DNA of 64,000 nt from Streptomyces genisteinicus (lineage in GTDB: Bacteria > Actinomycetota > Actinomycetes > Streptomycetales > Streptomycetaceae): positions 6,556,001-6,620,000 of the forward strand of contig NZ_CP060825.1 in assembly GCF_014489615.1 (NCBI RefSeq), in the 5' to 3' direction. The notes beneath the pieces are model-generated. The model saw only the letters and a list, made by a program, of their open reading frames with translations, was not told the DNA's origin and made no database searches. Below are positions 42,497 through 49,421 of this stretch, piece after piece. The position numbers and the translations under genes were made by a program. Position 1 is the first letter of the stretch; each line of letters begins with the position of its first letter.

Positions 42497-43545
42497 CCCG
42501 GCTCATCCCGTCGCCGGTCGTCGTCGACATCCGCACGGGTGCCCTCGACGACCTGGCGGGACTCCTCGCCGACCAGCGCATCTCCGCCTCCGGCAAGCTG
42601 GCCTTCGCCGTCAGCGGCGGTTCCGGCCGCGCGCTGCGCGACCGGCTCGCCCCGGCGCTTCCCGGTGCCGACTGGTACGAGGTCGGCGACGGCACCATCG
42701 ATTCCGCGGTGAAGCTCGCCGACGACATCAAGGGCCGCCGCTACGACGCCGTGGTCGGCCTCGGCGGCGGCAAGATCATCGACGTGGCCAAGTACGCGGC
42801 GGCCCGGGTGGGGCTGCCGCTGGTCGCCGTCGCGACCAACCTCGCCCACGACGGCCTGTGCTCGCCGATCTCGATCCTCGACAACGACAACGGCCGCGGC
42901 TCCTACGGCGTCCCCTCGCCCATCGCCATGGTGATCGACCTCGACGTGGTCCGCGACGCCCCGGTCCGCTTCGTCCGCTCCGGCATCGGCGACGCGATCT
43001 CCAACATCTCGGCGATCGCCGACTGGGAGCTCGCCCACCGGATCAACGCGGAGCCCGTCGACGGCCTCGCGGCCGCCATGGCCCGCACCGCGGGCGAGGC
43101 GGTGCTGCGGCACCCCGGCGGCGTCGGCGACGACGAGTTCCTCACGGTGCTCGCGGAGGCCCTCGTCCTGTCCGGCATCGCCATGTCGATCAGCGGCGAC
43201 TCCCGCCCCTCGTCCGGCGCCTGCCACGAGATCAGCCACGCCTTCGACCTGCTGTACCCCCAGCGGGCCGCCAGCCACGGCGAGCAGGTCGGCCTCGGCG
43301 CCGCGTTCGCCATGCACCTGCGCGGCGCGCACGACGACGCACGGCTCATCGCCGACGTGCTGCGGCGGCACGGACTGCCCGTCCTGCCGCAGGAGATCGG
43401 CTTCTCCACGGACGAGTTCGTCCGCGCCGTGGAGTACGCGCCGCAGACCCGTCCGGGCCGGTTCACCGTCCTGGAGCACCTCGACCTCAGCCACGACCAG
43501 ATCAGGGACGCGTACGCCGACTATGCCCAAACCATCAGTAGCTGA
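42484..43545 (+). CDS. sn-Glycerol-1-phosphate dehydrogenase-like enzyme (AraM/EgsA family)
   Basis: A 353-residue enzyme of the iron/zinc alcohol dehydrogenase superfamily. The glycerol-1-phosphate dehydrogenase pattern is clear: VVGLGGGKIIDVAKYAA (NAD site), TNLAHDGLCSPISIL (HDGxxSP), SGIGDAISNISAIADWELA, and the metal-site region SGDSRPSSGACHEISHAFD with the following SHGEQVGLG. Such enzymes reduce dihydroxyacetone phosphate to sn-glycerol-1-phosphate, the archaeal lipid enantiomer; in Bacillus, AraM does this. GTG 42484 overlaps the previous gene by 13 bases; an upstream GTG at 42433 is less likely. Confidence 0.88.
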   Translation: MPVLTRLIPSPVVVDIRTGALDDLAGLLADQRISASGKLAFAVSGGSGRALRDRLAPALPGADWYEVGDGTIDSAVKLADDIKGRRYDAVVGLGGGKIIDVAKYAAARVGLPLVAVATNLAHDGLCSPISILDNDNGRGSYGVPSPIAMVIDLDVVRDAPVRFVRSGIGDAISNISAIADWELAHRINAEPVDGLAAAMARTAGEAVLRHPGGVGDDEFLTVLAEALVLSGIAMSISGDSRPSSGACHEISHAFDLLYPQRAASHGEQVGLGAAFAMHLRGAHDDARLIADVLRRHGLPVLPQEIGFSTDEFVRAVEYAPQTRPGRFTVLEHLDLSHDQIRDAYADYAQTISS

Positions 43546-44302
43546 ACTCCGCCCCGTCGTTCACCCGGCGGGCGTGAAGGACCGGCGCAGCGGAGAACAC
43601 TGGGGCGGCCGCCTCTACATGCGGGAGATCTCGCTGCGGATAACCCGGCACCTGGTCACCACCCGGATCACGCCCAACCAGCTGACCTACGTGATGACGC
43701 TGTGCGGAGTCCTCGCGGCCCCCGCGCTGCTGGTCCCCGGCATCTGGGGCGCCGTCCTCGGCGTCGTGGCCGTGCAGCTGTACCTGCTGCTGGACTGCGT
43801 CGACGGCGAGGTCGCCCGCTGGAAGAAGCAGTTCTCCCTCGGCGGCGTCTACCTCGACCGGGTCGGCGCCTACCTGTGCGACGCCGCGGTCCTGGTCGGC
43901 TTCGGGCTGCGCGCCGCCGATCTGTGGGGTCCGGGCCGGATCGACTGGCTGTGGGCCTTCCTCGGCACGCTGGCCGCCCTCGGCGCCATCCTGATCAAGG
44001 CCGAGACCGACCTCGTCGGCGTCGCCCGCCACCAGGGCGGTCTGCCGCCCGTCAAGGAGTCGGCCTCCGAGCCGCGTTCCTCGGGAATGGCGCTCGCCCG
44101 CCGGGCCGCCGGGGCGCTCAAGTTCCACCGGCTCGTCCTCGGCATCGAGGCGTCGCTGCTGATCCTGGTCCTGGCGGTCGTGGACACGGTCCGGGACGAC
44201 CTGTTCTTCTCCCGGCTCGGCGTCGCCGTGCTCGCCGGCATCGCGATGCTGCAGACCGTGCTCCACCTCGTCTCGATCCTGGCGTCGAGCAGGCTGAAGT
44301 GA
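43523..44302 (+). CDS. CDP-alcohol phosphatidyltransferase family protein (second copy)
   Basis: A 259-residue membrane protein with six or so helices. The family motif is DCVDGEVAR (D91, D94) then G108, D112, but the last conserved Asp position, 116, is Ala (LDRVGAYLCD). That Asp is thought to act as catalytic base in family structures, so the protein may be altered in activity or use D120. It starts inside the dehydrogenase gene (23-base overlap) and its TGA overlaps the GTG of the glycosyltransferase, so the operon is tightly packed. Confidence 0.87.
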   Translation: MPKPSVAELRPVVHPAGVKDRRSGEHWGGRLYMREISLRITRHLVTTRITPNQLTYVMTLCGVLAAPALLVPGIWGAVLGVVAVQLYLLLDCVDGEVARWKKQFSLGGVYLDRVGAYLCDAAVLVGFGLRAADLWGPGRIDWLWAFLGTLAALGAILIKAETDLVGVARHQGGLPPVKESASEPRSSGMALARRAAGALKFHRLVLGIEASLLILVLAVVDTVRDDLFFSRLGVAVLAGIAMLQTVLHLVSILASSRLK

Positions 44303-45183
44303 CACGACCGCTCACCCTGGGCGCGGTGGTCATCACGATGGGCAACCGCCCCGCCGAGCTGCGCGCCCTGCTCGATTCGGTCGCCGCGCAGGAGGGCGAC
44401 CGGATCGAGGTGGTCGTCGTCGGCAACGGCGCCCCCGTCCCGGACCTGCCCGTGGGCGTGCGCGGCGTGGAGCTGCCCGAGAACCTGGGCATCCCCGCCG
44501 GGCGCAACGTCGGCATCGAGGCGTTCGGACCCGGCGGCCGCGACGTCGACGTCCTGCTCTTCCTGGACGACGACGGGCTGCTGGAGAGGCGGGACACCGG
44601 GCGGCTGGTCCGGGAGGCCTTCGCGGCCGACCCGCGGCTCGGCATCGTCGGCTTCCGCATCGCGGACCCGGAGACCGGTCTCACCCAGCGCCGCCACGTG
44701 CCCCGGCTGCGGGCCGGCGACCCGCTGCGCTCCTCGCGGGTCACGACGTTCCTCGGGGGAGCGAACGCCGTGCGGACCGCCGTCCTCGGCGAGGTGGGAC
44801 CCCTGCCCGGGGAGTTCTTCTACGCGCACGAGGAGACCGACCTCGCCTGGCGGGCGCTGGACGCCGGCTGGGGCATCGCCTACCGGGCGGACATGGTGCT
44901 GCTGCACCCGACGACGCCGCCCTCGCGGCACGCCGTCTACCACCGCATGGTCGCCCGCAACCGGGTCTGGCTGGCCCGCCGCAACCTGCCCCTGCCGCTG
45001 ATCCCGCTCTACCTCGGCGTGTGGATCCTGCTGACGCTGCTGCGGCGGCCGACGGCGGCCGCGCTGAAGGCCTGGTTCGGCGGGTTCGCGGAGGGCTGGC
45101 GCACCCCCTGCGGGCCCCGGCGGCCCATGAAGTGGCGTACGGTGTGGCGGCTCACCCGGCTGGGCCGACCCCCTGTCGTCTGA
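44299..45183 (+). CDS. GT2-family glycosyltransferase
   Basis: A 294-residue GT-A enzyme. LGAVVITMGNRPAELRALLDSV starts the nucleotide-sugar fold, LLFLDDDGLL is the DxD-type metal motif, and YAHEETDLAWRALDAGWGI is the acceptor/catalytic loop. A hydrophobic stretch (LPLIPLYLGVWILLTLL) near residue 235 suggests membrane association. The GTGA overlap with the preceding gene fixes the start. It would add a sugar to the product of the CDP-alcohol enzymes or to its polymer. Confidence 0.9.
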   Translation: MTRPLTLGAVVITMGNRPAELRALLDSVAAQEGDRIEVVVVGNGAPVPDLPVGVRGVELPENLGIPAGRNVGIEAFGPGGRDVDVLLFLDDDGLLERRDTGRLVREAFAADPRLGIVGFRIADPETGLTQRRHVPRLRAGDPLRSSRVTTFLGGANAVRTAVLGEVGPLPGEFFYAHEETDLAWRALDAGWGIAYRADMVLLHPTTPPSRHAVYHRMVARNRVWLARRNLPLPLIPLYLGVWILLTLLRRPTAAALKAWFGGFAEGWRTPCGPRRPMKWRTVWRLTRLGRPPVV

Positions 45184-45211
45184 CAAGCTCGGTTCTGACA
45201 ACATCTGGGCC

Positions 45212-45218
45212 GTAGAAC
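45212..45218 (+). promoter_or_regulatory. Candidate promoter element upstream of the exporter genes
   Basis: GGTT (45191-45194), 17 bases, then GTAGAAC (45212-45218). A near-identical arrangement, GGTT-16-GTAGAAC, lies upstream of the hopanoid operon at 47294-47320. This could mark a shared promoter type but the elements are short. Confidence 0.3.
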
Positions 45219-45277
45219 ACCTGCGGGACACAGAATTCCCCCGAACGCCGCGCATGTGAACACGAAAGTCTCAACTT

Positions 45278-46204
45278 GTGAGTGACACAACCCACGGTGC
45301 CGTCGCGACGAGCCCGGCGCCGTCACCCGACGACGGCCTCACCCCGGCGCAGCTCGCCGAGAAGTACGGCCTGGCGGTCAGCGGTGCCCGCCCCGGCCTG
45401 CTCGAGTACGTCAGCCAGCTGTGGGGTCGGCGGCACTTCATCCTGGCCTTCTCCCAGGCCAAGCTGACGGCCCAGTACAGCCAGGCGAAGCTCGGCCAGC
45501 TCTGGCAGGTCGCGACGCCGCTGCTCAACGCGCTCGTCTACTTCCTGATCTTCGGGCTCATCCTGCAGGCCAACCGGGGCATGTCGACCGACGTGTACGT
45601 CCCGTTCCTGGTGACCGGCGTGTTCGTCTTCACCTTCACGCAGAGCTCCGTGATGGCCGGTGTCCGGGCGATCGCCGGGAACCTCGGACTGGTCCGCGCG
45701 CTGCACTTCCCGCGCGCGTCCCTCCCGGTGTCGTTCTCCCTCCAGCAGCTCCAGCAGCTGCTGTTCTCCATGATCGTGCTGATCGCGGTCGTGGTGGTCT
45801 TCGGCTCGATGCCGACCTGGTCGTGGCTGCTGGTCGTGCCCGCGCTGGCGCTCCAGTTCGTCTTCAACACCGGCCTGGCGCTGATCATGGCGCGGCTCGG
45901 TTCCAAGACCCCCGACCTGGCCCAGCTGATGCCGTTCATCATGCGTACCTGGCTGTACGCGTCCGGTGTGATGTTCTCCATCCCGGCGATGCTCGCGGAC
46001 CGGCCGGCCTGGATCGCCGACGTCCTCATGTACAACCCCGCGGCCGTGTACATGGACCTCATCCGGTTCGCCCTGATCGACGAGTACGGTTCCTCGAACC
46101 TCCCCGACCACGTCTGGGCGGCGGGTCTCGGCTGGGCCCTGCTCGTCGGCATCGGGGGCTTCGTGTACTTCTGGAAGGCGGAGGAGCGGTACGGCCGTGG
46201 CTGA
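45278..46204 (+). CDS. ABC-2 type polysaccharide/polyol phosphate export permease (Wzm/TagG type)
   Basis: A 308-residue membrane protein with six predicted helices and a cytoplasmic N-terminus. YSQAKLGQLWQVATPLLNALVYFLIFGLIL is the gate-helix region typical of Wzm/TagG permeases; YNPAAVYMDLIRFALI near the end is another family motif. It forms the channel for exporting an undecaprenyl- or lipid-linked glycan or a polyol phosphate polymer. The GTG start at 45278 follows GAAAG. Ninety-four bases separate it from the glycosyltransferase. Confidence 0.9.
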   Translation: MSDTTHGAVATSPAPSPDDGLTPAQLAEKYGLAVSGARPGLLEYVSQLWGRRHFILAFSQAKLTAQYSQAKLGQLWQVATPLLNALVYFLIFGLILQANRGMSTDVYVPFLVTGVFVFTFTQSSVMAGVRAIAGNLGLVRALHFPRASLPVSFSLQQLQQLLFSMIVLIAVVVVFGSMPTWSWLLVVPALALQFVFNTGLALIMARLGSKTPDLAQLMPFIMRTWLYASGVMFSIPAMLADRPAWIADVLMYNPAAVYMDLIRFALIDEYGSSNLPDHVWAAGLGWALLVGIGGFVYFWKAEERYGRG

Positions 46205-46991
46205 CAAGATCGACATCAACGGCGGCGCCCGGGTGCCCACGGTCATCGCCGACGACGTGCACATCGTCTACCGGGTGAACGCCGGCAGCGGCGGCAAGGG
46301 CAGCGCCACCGCCGCGCTGAGCCGGATACTGCGCCGGGACAAGGGCGAGTCCCGCGGCGTGCGCAAGGTGCACGCCGTGCGCGGCGTGACCTTCACCGCG
46401 TACCGCGGCGAGGCCATCGGCCTCATCGGCACCAACGGCTCGGGCAAGTCCACCCTGCTGCGGGCCATCGCCGGCCTGCTGCCCACCGAGAGCGGCAAGG
46501 TCTACACCGACGGCCAGCCCTCGCTGCTCGGCGTCAACGCCGCCCTGATGAACGACCTGACGGGCGAGCGCAACGTCATACTCGGCGGACTGGCCATGGG
46601 GATGTCCCGCGAGGAGATCCGCGAGCGGTACCAGGGCATCGTCGACTTCTCCGGCATCAACGAGAAGGGCGACTTCATCACCCTGCCGATGCGCACCTAC
46701 TCCTCGGGCATGGCCGCCAGGCTCCGCTTCTCCATCGCCGCCGCCAAGAACCACGACGTGCTGATGATCGACGAGGCGCTCGCCACCGGTGACCGCCGCT
46801 TCCAGATCCGCTCCGAGCAGCGCATCCGCGAGCTCCGCAAGGAGGCGGGCACGGTGTTCCTGGTCAGCCACAGCAACAAGTCGATCCGGGACACCTGCGA
46901 CCGCGTCCTGTGGCTGGAGAAGGGCGAACTGCTGATGGACGGGCCCACCGACGAGGTCATCAAGGCGTACGAGAAGGAGACGGGCAAGTAG
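46197..46991 (+). CDS. ABC export ATPase (Wzt/TagH type)
   Basis: A 264-residue ATPase. Walker A is GLIGTNGSGKST, the signature YSSGMAARLRFS, Walker B VLMIDEALATGD and the switch His is in FLVSHSNKSI. The N-terminal ~50 residues with VYRV and the glycine-rich linker match Wzt/TagH proteins. It lacks the C-terminal carbohydrate-binding domain of some Wzt, so substrate selection must rest elsewhere. Its GTG overlaps the permease by 8 bases. Confidence 0.92.
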   Translation: MADKIDINGGARVPTVIADDVHIVYRVNAGSGGKGSATAALSRILRRDKGESRGVRKVHAVRGVTFTAYRGEAIGLIGTNGSGKSTLLRAIAGLLPTESGKVYTDGQPSLLGVNAALMNDLTGERNVILGGLAMGMSREEIRERYQGIVDFSGINEKGDFITLPMRTYSSGMAARLRFSIAAAKNHDVLMIDEALATGDRRFQIRSEQRIRELRKEAGTVFLVSHSNKSIRDTCDRVLWLEKGELLMDGPTDEVIKAYEKETGK

Positions 46992-47034
46992 TCCGTCCCC
47001 CGCCAGGATCCGAACGGGACGACCCGGGACCCGG

Positions 47035-47066
47035 GGACCCCCGCCGCGCCCGCGCGGCGGGGGTCC
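47035..47066 (+). terminator. Hairpin after the exporter operon
   Basis: A perfect 14-bp stem (47035-47048 with 47053-47066) and a CCCG loop, 43 bases after the ATPase stop. It separates this operon from the hopanoid operon. Confidence 0.8.
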
Positions 47067-47209
47067 GGCGTGTCCGGGGCGGGCCGCGGCCGGCAAGTGC
47101 CGTGCGGCGTGCGGCAGTCGGTCCCGGCGGGGGCGGCGGGCCCGGGGGCGGCGGGGACCCCAGCGACGGCACGCCGCCTTGTACAACGTAAGCTGTAGCA
47201 GTGCTCATT

Positions 47210-47245
47210 CGCGGCAAGTGCGGATAATTCGCCGCATATGCCGCG
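47210..47245. promoter_or_regulatory. Nested inverted repeats upstream of the hopanoid operon
   Basis: CGCGGCA (47210-47216) and TGCCGCG (47239-47245) form the outer arms; TGCGG (47219-47223) and CCGCA (47232-47236) the inner ones, around ATAATTCG. The centre is AT-rich, unlike the surroundings. It lies ~100 bases upstream of the leader ORF and could bind a regulator or form an RNA structure. Confidence 0.4.
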
Positions 47246-47336
47246 TTGCCGATGGTCAAGGGGCCGGGAGCGGACGGCGGCGTGTCCGAAATGGGTTGTA
47301 TTGGGTCGGCAGTGTAGAACGGGAGATGTGACGGCC

Positions 47337-47402
47337 ATGACGGAAACCCTCCAGCTCCGCGAGGCTCCCGCCGTCCCCGCGGGACCGGGCGGCACCCTGT
47401 GA
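47337..47402 (+). CDS. 21-residue leader ORF coupled to hpnC
   Basis: ATG 47337, preceded by GGGAGA 10 bases upstream, opens a 21-codon frame (MTETLQLREAPAVPAGPGGT, then L) whose TGA overlaps the GTG start of hpnC (GTGA). The product has no fold that I recognise; it is probably a coupling peptide or a regulatory leader. Confidence 0.55.
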   Translation: MTETLQLREAPAVPAGPGGTL

Positions 47403-48316
47403 CGGCCGCACGCCGGACGAGCGGGGCCCCCGCCCGCGCCACGCTCGACAAGGCCGCCGACGAGAACTTCCCCGTCGCCCCCTTCTTCCTGCCCCGCGCC
47501 TGGCGCGACGACCTCATGGCGGTCTACGGCTTCGCCCGCCTCGTCGACGACATCGGCGACGGCGATCTCGCACCCGGCGGCCACGACGCCCGGCTCCTCG
47601 GGGTCGCCCCCGAGAAGGCCGACGACCGGCTCGCCCTGCTCGACGCCTTCGAGACCGACCTGCTGCGCGTCTTCGGTCCCGCCGCCGAGACTCCGCACCA
47701 CCCCCTGCTGCGCGCCCTGCGCCCCACCGTGGAAGGCCGCGCGCTCACCCCCGAGCCGTTCCTCGGCCTCGTCGCCGCGAACCGGCAGGACCAGCTCGTC
47801 CGCCGCTACGCCACCTGGGACGAGCTGCGCGACTACTGCCGGCTCTCCGCCGACCCCGTCGGCCGGCTCGTCCTCGCGATCACCGGCACCGCGAGCCCCG
47901 AGCGCGTCCGCCGGTCCGACGCCGTGTGCACCGCCCTGCAGATCGTCGAGCACCTCCAGGACGTCGCCGAGGACCTGGCCCGCGACCGGGTCTACCTCCC
48001 CGCCGAGGACCTGGACCGCTTCCGGGTCACCGAGGCCGACCTCGCCGCGCCCACGGCGAACGCCTCCGTCCGCGCGCTGATCGCCTTCGAGGCCGACCGC
48101 GCCGCCCGCCTGCTCGACGAGGGCACCGCCCTGGTCGGCAGCGTGCACGGCCGGCTGAGGCTGCTGCTCGCCGGATTCGTCGGCGGTGGGCGTGCCGCAC
48201 TCGCCGCGATCGCCGCCGCCGGACATGATGTGCTGCCCGGACCGCCCAAGGCCGCAAGGACCGACGTGCTGCGCGCGAGCGCCGCGGTCCTGCGACGAGC
48301 ACGGAGAGAGGGATGA
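47399..48316 (+). CDS. hpnC: HpnC, squalene synthase-like (hydroxysqualene synthase)
   Basis: A 305-residue enzyme of the trans-isoprenyl diphosphate head-to-head synthase family. The first Asp-rich motif is RLVDDIGDG and the second is LQDVAEDLARDRVYLP. In the HpnCDE route, HpnD makes presqualene diphosphate from two farnesyl diphosphates and HpnC converts it to hydroxysqualene. NFPVAPFFLPRAWR near the start is typical of HpnC. GTG 47399 is coupled to the leader ORF and the stop overlaps hpnD. Confidence 0.92.
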   Translation: MTAARRTSGAPARATLDKAADENFPVAPFFLPRAWRDDLMAVYGFARLVDDIGDGDLAPGGHDARLLGVAPEKADDRLALLDAFETDLLRVFGPAAETPHHPLLRALRPTVEGRALTPEPFLGLVAANRQDQLVRRYATWDELRDYCRLSADPVGRLVLAITGTASPERVRRSDAVCTALQIVEHLQDVAEDLARDRVYLPAEDLDRFRVTEADLAAPTANASVRALIAFEADRAARLLDEGTALVGSVHGRLRLLLAGFVGGGRAALAAIAAAGHDVLPGPPKAARTDVLRASAAVLRRARREG

Positions 48317-49263
48317 GCCGGACGATGGAGGGACCGAACCCGATGCCTGCGCCGGTGCAGGCCGCCTACGCCTACTGTGAGGCCGTCACCGGCGGCCAGG
48401 CCCGCAACTTCGCCTACGGCATCAGGCTGCTCCCGGCCGGCAAGCGCCAGGCCATGTCCGCCCTCTACGCCTTCTCCCGCCGGGTCGACGACATCGGCGA
48501 CGGCACCCTCGCCCCCGAGACCAAGCACGTGCGGCTGGAGGACACCCGCGCGCTGCTCGACCGGATCCGCAAGGGCGACGTCGAGGACGACGACACCGAC
48601 CCCGTCGCCGTCGCCCTCGCCGACGCCGCCCAGCGCTACCCCCTGCCGCTCGACGGACTCGACGAACTCATCGACGGCGTGCTGATGGACGTCCGCGGCG
48701 CCTCCTACGAGACCTGGGACGACCTCAAGGTCTACTGCCGCTGCGTCGCAGGGGCCATCGGACGCCTCTCCCTCGCGGTGTTCGGCACCCAGCCGGGCGC
48801 ACCCGGGGCCGAGCGGGCCCCCGAGTACGCCGACACCCTCGGACTCGCCCTCCAGCTCACCAACATCCTGCGCGACGTGGCCGAGGACGCCGCCGGCGGA
48901 CGGGTCTACCTCCCCGCCGACGACCTCGCCAAGTTCGGCTGCACCGAGGGCTTCGGCACGGGACGCCCCCCGGCCGGCTCCGACTTCGCGGGCCTCGTCC
49001 ACTACGAAGTCCGCCGGGCCCGGGCCCTGTTCACCGAGGGCTACCGCCTGCTGCCGATGCTGGACCGCCGCAGCGGCGCCTGCGTCGCCGCGATGGCCGG
49101 CATCTACCGCCGCCTCCTGGACCGCATCGAACGCGACCCCTGGGCCGTGCTCCGCGGCCGGGTCTCCCTGCCCGGCCACGAGAAGGCGTACGTCGCCGTC
49201 CGCGGCCTGTCCGGACTCGACGCCCGGGTCATCGGCCGCCAGGGCCACGGAGGCCGGCCGTGA
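48313..49263 (+). CDS. hpnD: HpnD, presqualene diphosphate synthase
   Basis: A 316-residue head-to-head synthase, paralogous to HpnC. RNFAYGIRLLPAGKRQAMSALYAF, the first Asp-rich motif RRVDDIGDG and the second LRDVAEDAAGGRVYLP are clear; the C-terminus ends with basic repeats. It joins two farnesyl diphosphates head to head. The ATGA overlap with hpnC fixes the start and its TGA overlaps a short ORF (49260). Confidence 0.93.
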   Translation: MSRTMEGPNPMPAPVQAAYAYCEAVTGGQARNFAYGIRLLPAGKRQAMSALYAFSRRVDDIGDGTLAPETKHVRLEDTRALLDRIRKGDVEDDDTDPVAVALADAAQRYPLPLDGLDELIDGVLMDVRGASYETWDDLKVYCRCVAGAIGRLSLAVFGTQPGAPGAERAPEYADTLGLALQLTNILRDVAEDAAGGRVYLPADDLAKFGCTEGFGTGRPPAGSDFAGLVHYEVRRARALFTEGYRLLPMLDRRSGACVAAMAGIYRRLLDRIERDPWAVLRGRVSLPGHEKAYVAVRGLSGLDARVIGRQGHGGRP

Positions 49264-49421
49264 CCACCCGGGGCGCCTCGTCCGCCCCGACCGCGACCCG
49301 CCGCGCACCCGCCCCGCGGGCCCTGCCCGGCCGGGGCGCCGATCGCCCCCGCCGCGCCACGGGCGCCGCACGCCCCCGGCACACCACCGTGCCGCTCCCG
49401 CACGGCAGGGGGACCGCATGA
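49260..49421 (+). CDS. 53-residue ORF bridging hpnD and hpnE
   Basis: GTG 49260 overlaps the hpnD stop (GTGA) and its TGA overlaps the hpnE ATG (ATGA), so an uninterrupted chain of translation is possible through this stretch. The product (VTTRGASSAPTATRRAPAPR onward) is Arg/Pro/Ala-rich with high third-position GC and no recognisable fold. It may be a real small protein or a coupling device; a missed start of hpnE is unlikely since that Rossmann start is intact. Confidence 0.45.
   Translation: MTTRGASSAPTATRRAPAPRALPGRGADRPRRATGAARPRHTTVPLPHGRGTA

Noticed and set aside
47177..47200. A promoter built on TTGTAC and TAGCAG before the hopanoid operon
   Set aside because: The spacing is only about 11 bases, too short for any usual sigma factor.
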